A stretch of 5,677 nucleotides of DNA from Acidobacteriota bacterium (GTDB lineage Bacteria > Acidobacteriota > Terriglobia > Versatilivoradales > Versatilivoraceae). The first letter of the stretch is position 1; every line of letters starts with the position of its first letter. The DNA lies in assembly GCA_026706225.1 (NCBI GenBank), contig JAPOZE010000648.1:5324-11000 (forward strand). The letters run 5' to 3'. The translations under genes were made by a program, and so were the position numbers. The notes under the pieces are model-generated. The model saw nothing but the letters and a program-made list of their open reading frames with translations. It was not told where the DNA came from and did not search any database. Positions 1 to 5,633 of this stretch are shown in pieces.

Positions 1-128
1 TCGGAGCCCGCATCCCGATGGCTGAGGCCCAGTATCAGCACCGTCGCTACCGCTGCCTTGAGCCAATGCCGGCCCGCCCATTTGGGTCCTGTGCTCAAAA
101 GTATTTCCCGGTCTGCCGGATAGCTCAA
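1..128 (-). CDS. 5' end of a probable exported protein, cut by the window edge
   Basis: A reading frame stays open from downstream of the PPC-protein stop to the left edge. Near its start it encodes a hydrophobic stretch, WLKAAVATVLILGLS, preceded by Lys and Arg residues, which looks like a signal peptide or membrane anchor. The start is uncertain. TTG at 126-128 has a GGAG six bases upstream; TTG at 96-98 has GGGA upstream and would give a more typical short n-region; GTG at 138-140 has no clear ribosome-binding site. It lies on the same strand about 70 bases after the PPC-domain gene and may be co-transcribed with it. In Planctomycetota and Acidobacteriota such PPC genes often neighbour DUF1549/DUF1553 or DUF1501 genes, but too little is visible here to assign a family. 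Codon third positions are mostly G or C from the hydrophobic part onward, supporting real coding. Confidence 0.5.
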   Translation of the reverse strand, partial: MSYPADREILLSTGPKWAGRHWLKAAVATVLILGLSHRDAGS

Positions 129-199
129 TTTCGTCTCCACAATTGGCCAATCTTGAAGGATGCGGATGGCCTGCTTCCCGGAGTGAATTGGAATGCGTC

Positions 200-2158
200 T
201 CAGTTCCTCGCGGCCATCCCGGCCTGCTCTGCCTCCGGACCACAGATCATCAAGAGAATTTCCTGCACCGCCAGCGCCTTGCCGATCTTCCCGTCGACAA
301 TGGGCCGAGCCGTCAACCGGATCCGCCGGGGCATCGGCGTTGCGGGGGCGTCCCGACCGGCCACCAGGACCATGGTGGCCAAGCGACGGGGTGGGAAAAA
401 TCGCTCCTTGTGCATTGCCCCGCGTCCGTTTCCCGTCTCAAGCAGGCGAGGGTTGACCGTGGTCGTGGCTGCGGCAAGCGCTTGCACCCCGGTCGGAAGA
501 TTCTCCAGTGCCAGGGCAACTTCTCCGTCAAAGCCCTCCTCCGGCTCGGTCACCACGGTGAGCTTGCGGGTTTCTCCACTCCGCAAGTTGATGTGATCGA
601 CCACTGCCCCTCTCCCCGCTTTGACGGCAACCTCTCCCAGGTGGGGCACCTGCGGGCGCACCAGCACGCGGTATCGGAAGTGCGGGGCAGCTCTTCGGGT
701 GGTCAGATCGCGAATCTGCAGGAAATACTCCCCCGCTTGCTCGAAGGTGTAAACGGTCTTGGCCTTTATGGACTTGATCCAGTCGTCTCCCACGCCTGCC
801 ACTTCCCGGTAGATGTTGCTCACCAGTTCCGTTCCCCTACCGTCGACGACAACCAGGTGCGGATTGAAGAAGGGCGGCACGGTTTCGGGCGTCTCGATTT
901 CGAAGGCCAAGGCCTGTCCCGCTTCCGCTTTGAATCGAAAGATGTCCACGTCACCCGGATGTTGTATGGCCCCCTCCACGGTCATCGGAAGGGACAGGTC
1001 CGGTGCCCGGGAGGCCCAATCGTTCGGTTCTTCTTCCCGGGCCGGGCTCGGCAATCGAAGCGTGTTGGCTTGATCGATGGTTTCCGCCAATGGTGACCGT
1101 TTGGTTTTTTCCAAGCCAGCGCCATCTTTGGCGCCCACGGCGGTCTTGCCCTCCTGGCCCGGTTCCGGGACCCGGATCGCCCGCGACCACAAACGGGTGA
1201 GGTGGTCGCGGTCGATTCTTCTGGAAAAATCCCGTTCCTGCCAGACAAGGGGACTTGAACCGTGGGCGGGATCGCCCGGAAAACGGCGGTGGCTGGCTCC
1301 CGGATCCCGTGCCGGCGTGGGAACGACCCGAAGCTGGTAGGAAAAGTCGGGGCCTCCTTGACCTTCCAAGGTCCCGACCTCCGCCAAGTAGCGCCCCTTC
1401 CGGTCGAATCGGCGAATCAATCTCGGCAGGAAATGAGAGGTCACCCACTGGTGATTTCCCGGACCGGGGCCCGTTTCGTCCCTGACCTCCAACCGCTTGA
1501 TCCGCTGGGGATCGAACCAGCTTCCCGTGGGCTCGTAGAGGATCAGTTGCGGGTCGCCGGCCACGGTAGCGGCGGCAAAGGTGGAGGTGATCACTTCAAA
1601 ACGCAGGTGTTGTCCTTCGCCGACTTCAAAAGCATAGTAGTCGAGCTCGCCGGGGTGACCGAGCCTGCCGTTGACAACCACCGGAAACGTGATGTGCTGG
1701 GCACTCTGCGGGGAATTGATGGATTGCTCGCTTTCGTGGATCTGCGGCTCCGGATCGACCAGCAACGCCAGTGGGTTCGAAAGTCCCTGGCGGGAGACCA
1801 GTCGAAACGTATGAGCACCCACAGCCGCCTTGTCGTCCACATGGATTTTCAGAACGACGTGGTGGAACTCTTTGGTGTCTTTGGCCGTGGTGCCGGCCTG
1901 TTGAACCACGTCGACCTCTTCAACCGTCTTCTCTATTTTCCGGACTTCCGCCTCAAGCGCGTCGCAGTCGAACCAGACACCATGGACGCTGCCCAGATTC
2001 TCTCCTCGAATACGCACCTCGAAACTCGTTCCCGGCTGGCCACCCAAGGGGAACAGGGAGTTGACTTTCGGATCCGCCTTTTCCGTCGCAGATACCGGGT
2101 TTCCTGAAGCGGTCAGGAAGAGGGAAACGACCAGGAATGCACGGAGACGCAGCCTCAT
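200..2158 (-). CDS. secreted PPC-domain protein with TIG-like N-terminal domain
   Basis: This encodes a 652-residue protein of unknown exact function, predicted to be exported. Residues 1-24 form a signal peptide: Arg-rich start, hydrophobic core FLVVSLFL, and a likely cleavage site after PVSA. Residues about 28-134 resemble an IPT/TIG immunoglobulin-like fold (SLFPLGGQPGTSFEVRIRG, then NPLALLV). Residues about 148-280 and 373-501 resemble two bacterial pre-peptidase-C-like beta domains. Both carry the G.l..pGdvDyf.F....Gq.l.fev pattern (GHPGELDYYAFEVGEGQ and QHPGDVDIFRFKAEAGQ), and the second opens with the typical EEEPND. They are joined by a polar linker at about 281-372. The C-terminal part, about 505-652, is beta-rich and unassigned. 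No catalytic motif is visible, so a binding or structural envelope role is inferred. The ATG at 2156-2158 is chosen because it gives the signal peptide and has an AAAGGT-like site upstream. The frame is open further upstream, but that extension is antisense to the next gene. Confidence 0.85.
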   Translation of the reverse strand: MRLRLRAFLVVSLFLTASGNPVSATEKADPKVNSLFPLGGQPGTSFEVRIRGENLGSVHGVWFDCDALEAEVRKIEKTVEEVDVVQQAGTTAKDTKEFHHVVLKIHVDDKAAVGAHTFRLVSRQGLSNPLALLVDPEPQIHESEQSINSPQSAQHITFPVVVNGRLGHPGELDYYAFEVGEGQHLRFEVITSTFAAATVAGDPQLILYEPTGSWFDPQRIKRLEVRDETGPGPGNHQWVTSHFLPRLIRRFDRKGRYLAEVGTLEGQGGPDFSYQLRVVPTPARDPGASHRRFPGDPAHGSSPLVWQERDFSRRIDRDHLTRLWSRAIRVPEPGQEGKTAVGAKDGAGLEKTKRSPLAETIDQANTLRLPSPAREEEPNDWASRAPDLSLPMTVEGAIQHPGDVDIFRFKAEAGQALAFEIETPETVPPFFNPHLVVVDGRGTELVSNIYREVAGVGDDWIKSIKAKTVYTFEQAGEYFLQIRDLTTRRAAPHFRYRVLVRPQVPHLGEVAVKAGRGAVVDHINLRSGETRKLTVVTEPEEGFDGEVALALENLPTGVQALAAATTTVNPRLLETGNGRGAMHKERFFPPRRLATMVLVAGRDAPATPMPRRIRLTARPIVDGKIGKALAVQEILLMICGPEAEQAGMAARN

Positions 2159-2232
2159 GGACCTTTTTCCCGTCAACGGGCCGGGCGAATGCTTGCCAAG
2201 TGTAAGCCTTTTGGTGTGCACCGGATAGCCCC

Positions 2233-2261
2233 AATATACAGAGACTGGGCCAACCTGACAA
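2233..2261 (-). promoter_or_regulatory. sigma70-type promoter of the PPC-domain gene
   Basis: On the minus strand, TTGTCA (2256-2261) is followed after exactly 17 bases by TATATT (2233-2238). Each hexamer matches the consensus at five of six positions. Transcription would begin near 2226, leaving a leader of about 68 bases before the ATG at 2158. The leader ends with a short CCCG-TTGA-CGGG inverted repeat just before the ribosome-binding region. The call rests on sequence match and spacing only. Confidence 0.6.
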
Positions 2262-2338
2262 CTCGAAAGGACACTGGTGACACCGGACCACAAAAATCTT
2301 GACAAGTGCCTCAGAAAGATCACACTTGAGGCCCGATC

Positions 2339-2845
2339 ATGAAACCATACCTTTACATCCTGATTGTCCTGTCGGTTGGAGGGGTCATCGGCTTTTTTGT
2401 GGGGCGGGAGATGGTCGTCCCACCGCCCCGGGTCGAAACGCCGGTGGAGACCACCCAGGCCGATTCGGAAGCGATTCAACGGATCCTGGAAAGGCAGGTC
2501 GAGGCTTATCGCCTCAGGGATGCTCTGCTGCTGATGCGGGACTGCGAGGAATCCTTCGTGGAAATCGATGGAAACAGCGGCAAGAGCTACAACCTGGCTC
2601 AGGCGCTCGTCCACTACCACGAGCTGTTCCGACCCGATGAGGGCATTCGCCTCCAACTCAGACAACCGGAGGTGACCATCACCCACAACTCGGCGGTGGT
2701 GCGATCAGGCTATGTCAAGACTTCCGACAGATACGCCGATCAGGGCATTGACAGCGTGACGGGAGACGGGCAGTGGCTGCTGACCAAAGTTGGAGGCGTC
2801 TGGCAAGTCACTGTTTTCTTCAGAACCGAAACCGAACAGCGGTAG
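2339..2845 (+). CDS. membrane-anchored NTF2/SnoaL-like domain protein
   Basis: This encodes a 168-residue protein. Residues 4-22 (YLYILIVLSVGGVIGFFVG) form one transmembrane anchor, followed by a Pro/Thr-rich spacer at about 27-40. Residues about 42-163 look like an NTF2-like (SnoaL/DUF4440-type) alpha+beta fold: an opening helix IQRILERQVEAYRLRDALLLM, a strand FVEIDG, and late strands with GQWLLTKVGGVWQVTVFF, the usual end of this fold. Such domains bind small ligands or act as dimerising modules; no catalytic residues can be named here. The domain would face the periplasm if the anchor is N-in. The ATG has GAGG at 2328-2331, seven bases upstream. The gene is divergent from the PPC gene and is followed on the same strand by another small membrane protein gene, probably co-transcribed. 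Family assignment is by fold pattern, not close similarity. Confidence 0.75.
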   Translation: MKPYLYILIVLSVGGVIGFFVGREMVVPPPRVETPVETTQADSEAIQRILERQVEAYRLRDALLLMRDCEESFVEIDGNSGKSYNLAQALVHYHELFRPDEGIRLQLRQPEVTITHNSAVVRSGYVKTSDRYADQGIDSVTGDGQWLLTKVGGVWQVTVFFRTETEQR

Positions 2846-2920
2846 GAATCCCGGCACTGCCGGCATCCAGCTTGAAGCGGCCTTGAATCGGGCCCGCGAG
2901 GATCCTTGGGAGGGCTCACC

Positions 2921-3259
2921 TTGCTGAACTTCGAGACCTATTACCTCATCTCCATTCCCGGATTTGTGGCCGGCATCATGACCGGGCGCTTTTTTGCCGG
3001 GCGCCACTGGCAGAACATGCGCGGCCGCATGGGCAGCGCCGCCAAGCTCCTCGGCGGGCTGGTCTTTTTGGGCTACCTGGCCTCCATTCCCCTGATTCTG
3101 GCGATCATGCTGATCTACCTGGTCCACTTGCCGGAGGCCGAGCCGGCAAAGATAGCCGTCACCCTGCTGGCCGGTCTCTGGATGGCGGCCAATTTCGTCC
3201 TGGAAATCGCCAACCTGGTCAACCGCCGGTCTCCAAATTCACCTGGCAGTGCAGGTTAA
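2921..3259 (+). CDS. small three-helix membrane protein, unrecognised
   Basis: A 112-residue hydrophobic protein that I do not recognise. Three membrane segments are visible: about residues 6-25 ([20 protein letters not shown]), 43-68 ([20 protein letters not shown] and onward) and 77-98 ([19 protein letters not shown]). A basic loop, about residues 26-38 ([13 protein letters not shown]), separates the first two. The proposed start is TTG at 2921-2923, because GGGAGGG at 2908-2914 sits six bases upstream. A TTG at 2906 is also in frame, but its extra codons cover that purine tract, so it is less likely. The gene begins about 75 bases after the NTF2-like gene and may share its transcript. Its TAA stop overlaps the stop of the convergent cysK gene. 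It is kept as coding because of consistent helix composition and a good ribosome-binding site. Confidence 0.7.
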   Translation: MLNFETYYLISIPGFVAGIMTGRFFAGRHWQNMRGRMGSAAKLLGGLVFLGYLASIPLILAIMLIYLVHLPEAEPAKIAVTLLAGLWMAANFVLEIANLVNRRSPNSPGSAG

Positions 3260-4209
3260 AAGCCGGTCGGCGGGTCGCCGTTCAGGTCTTCGAACAGCGA
3301 TGTGCTCAGGTAACGTTCGCCGGTGCTCGGAAGGACGGTCACGATCAGCTTCCCTTCGTTTTCCGGACGCCTGCTTACCTCCACCGCGGCGTGAGCGGCA
3401 GCTCCGGAGGAAATCCCCACCAGCAAGCCTTCCTCCCTGATCAGGCGACGGGCCATGTGAATGGCCTGCTCGTTGGTGACCCGGATCACCTCGTCGATCA
3501 CCCCCGTGTTGAGAATGTCCGGAATAAAGCCGGCCCCGATGCCCTGGATCTCGTGCCACCCGGGGCTCCCGCCGGAGATGACCGCGGAATCCTCCGGTTC
3601 CACGGCGATGGCTTGAAAGCCCGGCTTCCTGGCCTTGAGGATTTCCCCCACTCCGGTAATGGTGCCGCCCGTGCCCACGCCTCCCACAAAGATGTCGATC
3701 CGTCCCTCGGTATCGTTCCAGATCTCTTCGGCCGTCGTCTCGCGGTGAATCTTGGGATTGGCCCGATTGCGGAACTGCTGGGGTATCCAGGAATTGGGAG
3801 TCTCGGCGGCCAACCTCTCGGCTGCCTTGATGGCCCCCTTCATGCCTTCGAATCCGGGAGTCAGGACCAGTTCGGCGCCGAAGGCTCTGAGGAGCGTGCG
3901 CCGTTCCAGGCTCATGGTATCGGGCATGGAAAGAATGAGCCGATACCCCTTCACCGCGCAGACGAAGGCCAGGGCGATGCCGGTGTTGCCGCTGGTGGGT
4001 TCGATGATCACGGTGTCCTTGTCGATGGCGCCCATCCTCTCGGCTTCATGGATCATGCTGATCCCGATACGATCCTTGACGCTCCCGGCGGGATTGTGGG
4101 ATTCCATCTTGGCCACCACCGTGGCCACGGCCCCCGATGTCACGCGATTCAGCCGCACCAGGGGAGTATTCCCCATCAGTTCAAGGACATTGTTTGCGAT
4201 CCTCGCCAT
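3256..4209 (-). CDS. cysK: cysteine synthase A (O-acetylserine sulfhydrylase)
   Basis: This makes L-cysteine from O-acetylserine and sulfide in the cytoplasm using pyridoxal phosphate (PLP). The 317 residues match the usual length of about 310-320. Family motifs appear in order: NTPLVRLNR at 14-22; the PLP lysine Lys45 in NPAGSVKDR; the substrate loop TSGNTG at 72-77; [12 protein letters not shown] at 144-155; the phosphate-binding loop [10 protein letters not shown] at 177-186; [11 protein letters not shown] at 223-233; the cofactor-ring serine in GISSGAAA at 265-272; and the C-terminal [10 protein letters not shown]. No regulatory CBS domain is attached, unlike cystathionine beta-synthases. 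The ATG is preceded by AGGAGG four bases away. It lies eight bases after the Rrf2-family regulator gene, so the two form an operon and are probably translationally coupled. The short spacer after the PLP lysine and overall motif set favour CysK over threonine-family enzymes; CysM cannot be formally excluded. Confidence 0.95.
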   Translation of the reverse strand: MARIANNVLELMGNTPLVRLNRVTSGAVATVVAKMESHNPAGSVKDRIGISMIHEAERMGAIDKDTVIIEPTSGNTGIALAFVCAVKGYRLILSMPDTMSLERRTLLRAFGAELVLTPGFEGMKGAIKAAERLAAETPNSWIPQQFRNRANPKIHRETTAEEIWNDTEGRIDIFVGGVGTGGTITGVGEILKARKPGFQAIAVEPEDSAVISGGSPGWHEIQGIGAGFIPDILNTGVIDEVIRVTNEQAIHMARRLIREEGLLVGISSGAAAHAAVEVSRRPENEGKLIVTVLPSTGERYLSTSLFEDLNGDPPTGF

Positions 4210-4213
4210 GGCG

Positions 4214-4220
4214 CCTCCTA
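4214..4220 (-). promoter_or_regulatory. cysK ribosome-binding site fused to the rrf2 stop codon
   Basis: On the minus strand the seven bases TAGGAGG contain both the TAG stop of the regulator gene (4218-4220) and the AGGAGG ribosome-binding site of cysK (4214-4219). A ribosome ending the regulator would therefore stand on the cysK start region. This suggests translational coupling and a fixed ratio of regulator to CysK. Confidence 0.75.
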
Positions 4221-4655
4221 GATGTAGTACATGATCTGCGGGTCCAGCTTCTTCCGCCGTTCACACACGTCTTCTACCGTGGTGGTGCGCAGGACTTCGG
4301 AGGCATGTTCGAATATCTCCGACCAGAGATCTCTGAGAATTTTCCGGGTCGGATCCTGGTTCGACCCCTCTCTCATGAAGACATCGTTGCTGTCGATCGA
4401 ACCCTCCAGAGCCCTGACCACCTGCAGCAGATTGATGTGGCTGGCGGACCGGGCCAACTGGTAGCCGCCTTGACGCCCCCGGCTGCTCTCGACCAGGCCG
4501 GCCTTCCTCAGGAACAGCAGGAGCTGGTCCAGGTACTGCTTGGGAATGTTCTGTCGTTCGGCGATCTGGGCGCTCTGCACCGGAGCCTCGAGGGAGTGCA
4601 AGGCCAGATCGATGACCGCCAACAGGCCATATTCCCCTTTTGTGGACAATTTCAT
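4218..4655 (-). CDS. Rrf2-family transcriptional regulator, CymR-like
   Basis: A 145-residue cytoplasmic DNA-binding regulator. The Rrf2 opening [18 protein letters not shown] is followed by a winged helix-turn-helix: [18 protein letters not shown] at about 29-46 with the recognition helix, then the wing [13 protein letters not shown] at 57-69. A dimerisation helix follows from about 100 to 123. IscR and NsrR carry three cysteines around residues 90-106 for an iron-sulfur cluster; none is present here (the only Cys is 131), so it should not bind such a cluster. The tail LDPQIMYYI resembles the CymR ending in Bacillus, where CymR represses cysteine-metabolism genes in complex with CysK. Its position directly before cysK and divergent from cysH fits the same job. 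The start is fixed by the conserved N-terminus, although no Shine-Dalgarno sequence is seen. The cymR symbol is withheld because orthology is inferred. Confidence 0.92.
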   Translation of the reverse strand: MKLSTKGEYGLLAVIDLALHSLEAPVQSAQIAERQNIPKQYLDQLLLFLRKAGLVESSRGRQGGYQLARSASHINLLQVVRALEGSIDSNDVFMREGSNQDPTRKILRDLWSEIFEHASEVLRTTTVEDVCERRKKLDPQIMYYI

Positions 4656-4661
4656 GATCGA

Positions 4662-4674
4662 TTGCCCGCGGCAA
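4662..4674. repeat. short perfect inverted repeat just before the rrf2 start
   Basis: TTGCC-CGC-GGCAA, five-base arms around three bases, ends seven bases upstream of the regulator ATG, where a ribosome-binding site would be expected. No Shine-Dalgarno motif is visible there. In mRNA it could form a small hairpin, or in DNA it could be an operator half. It may also be chance. Confidence 0.4.
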
Positions 4675-4693
4675 CTAAAACATGACTAAAACA
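4674..4693. repeat. tandem ACTAAAACA repeat in the rrf2 leader
   Basis: ACTAAAACA occurs at 4674-4682 and again at 4685-4693, in register at 11 bases, about one helical turn. It lies 19-38 bases upstream of the regulator gene and is followed on the same strand, further away, by more GACTAA-type motifs. The spacing suits a protein binding one face of the helix, for example autoregulation by the Rrf2 protein. This is inference from repetition. Confidence 0.45.
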
Positions 4694-4754
4694 ATCCGGA
4701 TACTGTAGGTACTTGATTTTGCCACCCTCCGTCAACCATAATATCAGACTAACC

Positions 4755-4770
4755 TCAAGAAATCACTTGA
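4755..4770. promoter_or_regulatory. inverted repeat over the cysH -35 element (candidate operator)
   Basis: TCAAG (4755-4759) and CTTGA (4766-4770) are perfect five-base arms separated by six bases. The right arm overlaps the cysH -35 hexamer at 4767-4772, so a protein bound here would block polymerase. A related ACTTGATTTTG occurs at 4711-4721, close to ACTTGACTTTTG at 4765-4776. Confidence 0.35.
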
Positions 4771-4795
4771 CTTTTGTGAGAGTTCCCCATATATT
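4767..4795 (+). promoter_or_regulatory. sigma70-type promoter of cysH
   Basis: TTGACT (4767-4772) and TATATT (4790-4795) each match the consensus at five of six positions, with an ideal 17-base spacer. Transcription should start near 4802, giving a leader of about 32 bases before the ATG at 4834. The surrounding spacer is clearly AT-rich compared with the flanking genes. Confidence 0.7.
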
Positions 4796-4830
4796 GACTA
4801 TTTTTATTAACTTAGTCATCTTTTGTGAGA
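4771..4830 (+). repeat. direct repeat CTTTTGTGAGA, two copies
   Basis: The 11-base sequence CTTTTGTGAGA occurs at 4771-4781, inside the promoter spacer, and again at 4820-4830, just before the cysH ATG. The copies start 49 bases apart. The second copy supplies the only weakly ribosome-binding-like sequence (GTGAGA) of cysH and contains the alternative GTG start. It may be a second operator class or a leftover of local duplication. Confidence 0.45.
4795..4818. promoter_or_regulatory. inverted repeat at the cysH transcription start (candidate operator)
   Basis: TGACTA (4795-4800) and TAGTCA (4813-4818) are perfect six-base arms around a twelve-base AT-rich centre. They span the end of the -10 element and the predicted start point near 4802, a classic repressor position. 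The arms belong to a GACTA(A/T) motif that recurs at 4684-4689 and 4747-4752. The nearby Rrf2 regulator is the obvious candidate to bind, but this is inferred. Confidence 0.5.
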
Positions 4831-4833
4831 ATC

Positions 4834-5574
4834 ATGGTTGCCTCTCCAAACGATGCCGGTGAAATCGAGCGGTGGCGGGAGCAGCTTCGCTCCTCTTCAC
4901 CCAGCGAAATCCTGCAGTGGGCCCATCGCCGATTCGGTCCCCGGGTGGTGTTCGCCACGGCCCTGGGTCTGGAAGACCAGGTGATCACCCATTTCCTGGC
5001 CCGGGACGCCCTTCCCGTCCGAATCGTGACCCTGGACACCGGCAGGCTCTTTCCCGAAACCCTTCAGCTTGTCGAACGGACCGAAGAGCACTACCGTCTG
5101 AGAATCGAGACCTTTTTCCCCCGAACCGAGGAGGTGGAGTCCATGGTCCGGGACCATGGGATCAACCTCTTTTACCGGAGCGTCGAGTTGAGGCAGCTCT
5201 GTTGCCGCATCCGAAAAATCCACCCCCTGGCGCGGGCGCTCAAGGGCATGGACGCCTGGATCTGCGGTCTCAGGCGACAGCAATCGGTGACCCGACGGGA
5301 GGTGTATCCCGTCGAATGGGATGACAGCAATGGGCTGGTCAAGATCAATCCCCTCTGGAACTGGGAGGAACCCCGCCTTTGGGAGATCGTCAAGGCCAAC
5401 CAGGTTCCCCACAATCCGCTGCACCAACAGGGCTTTCTGAGCATCGGCTGCGCCTGCTGCACGCGGGCCGTGGCGCCGGGAGAAGACCTGCGGGCCGGAC
5501 GCTGGTGGTGGGAGCGCCCCGAGCACAAGGAATGCGGACTGCACCGCCGTCCCGGCCCCGCCACCAACCGGTGA
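4834..5574 (+). CDS. cysH: thioredoxin-dependent adenylyl-sulfate (APS) reductase
   Basis: This reduces APS to sulfite and AMP with electrons from thioredoxin, in cytoplasmic assimilatory sulfate reduction. The 246 residues show a PP-loop nucleotide-binding fold: FATALGLEDQVI at about 40-51, LDTGRLFPETL at 67-77, and the substrate arginine segment GLRRQQS at 145-151. Two cysteine pairs, Cys123-Cys124 and Cys206/Cys209 (GCACC), form the CC...CxxC signature of a [4Fe-4S] cluster. This points to APS rather than PAPS as substrate, because PAPS reductases of the E. coli type lack these cysteines. The catalytic cysteine is Cys234 in ECGLH near the C-terminus. ATG at 4834 is preferred; an in-frame GTG at 4825 adds three residues and has no better ribosome-binding site. 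It is transcribed divergently from rrf2-cysK and is followed 59 bases later by probable cysD. Confidence 0.94.
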   Translation: MVASPNDAGEIERWREQLRSSSPSEILQWAHRRFGPRVVFATALGLEDQVITHFLARDALPVRIVTLDTGRLFPETLQLVERTEEHYRLRIETFFPRTEEVESMVRDHGINLFYRSVELRQLCCRIRKIHPLARALKGMDAWICGLRRQQSVTRREVYPVEWDDSNGLVKINPLWNWEEPRLWEIVKANQVPHNPLHQQGFLSIGCACCTRAVAPGEDLRAGRWWWERPEHKECGLHRRPGPATNR

Positions 5575-5594
5575 CGGTTGTGCTGACGAGGCCC

Positions 5595-5620
5595 TTCCTC
5601 CGGCCTCCGAGCCGGGGGAG
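5595..5620 (+). promoter_or_regulatory. hairpin covering the cysD ribosome-binding stretch
   Basis: In the cysH-cysD gap, TTCCTCCGGC (5595-5604) can pair with GCCGGGGGAG (5611-5620) around the loop CTCCGA. The stem has ten pairs, two of them G-U. The right arm is the only purine-rich Shine-Dalgarno-like sequence before the cysD ATG at 5634. No run of T follows, so it is not an intrinsic terminator. It may limit cysD translation or mark an mRNA processing site. Confidence 0.5.
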
Positions 5621-5633
5621 CCGAACCGAAGCC

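Noticed and set aside
143..1096. Long plus-strand open frame of 317 codons, and similar ones at 1262-2107 and 3391-4221
   Set aside because: These are antisense shadows of the PPC-domain gene and of cysK, which are better supported by domain motifs, starts and ribosome-binding sites. Their translations show no family pattern.
2299..2327. Perfect TTGACA at 2299-2304 as a promoter for the NTF2-like gene
   Set aside because: The hexamer 17 bases downstream (ACACTT) is a poor -10 element, and the start point would fall after the ribosome-binding site, leaving almost no leader. Left unassigned.
2159..2686. A 176-codon open extension upstream of the PPC-gene ATG on the minus strand
   Set aside because: It runs through the promoter and antisense across the NTF2-like gene, has no signal-peptide logic, and the internal ATG gives a proper signal peptide. 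It is open only by composition.
2851..2897. Small GC hairpins (CCGGC-ACT-GCCGG and an imperfect GCGGCC/GGCCCGC) after the NTF2-like gene
   Set aside because: Stems are short or bulged and there is no T-tract, so they do not support a terminator. The downstream gene may be co-transcribed.
4218..4655. Identification of the Rrf2 protein as IscR or NsrR
   Set aside because: The three cysteines needed for an iron-sulfur cluster near residues 90-106 are absent, there are no isc genes nearby, and the neighbours are cysteine biosynthesis genes.
4795..4818. The TGACTA/TAGTCA inverted repeat as an IscR type 1 site or a transcription terminator
   Set aside because: The gap between half-sites is nine bases longer than the IscR type 1 consensus, and the stem is too AT-rich and badly placed (at the start point) for a terminator.
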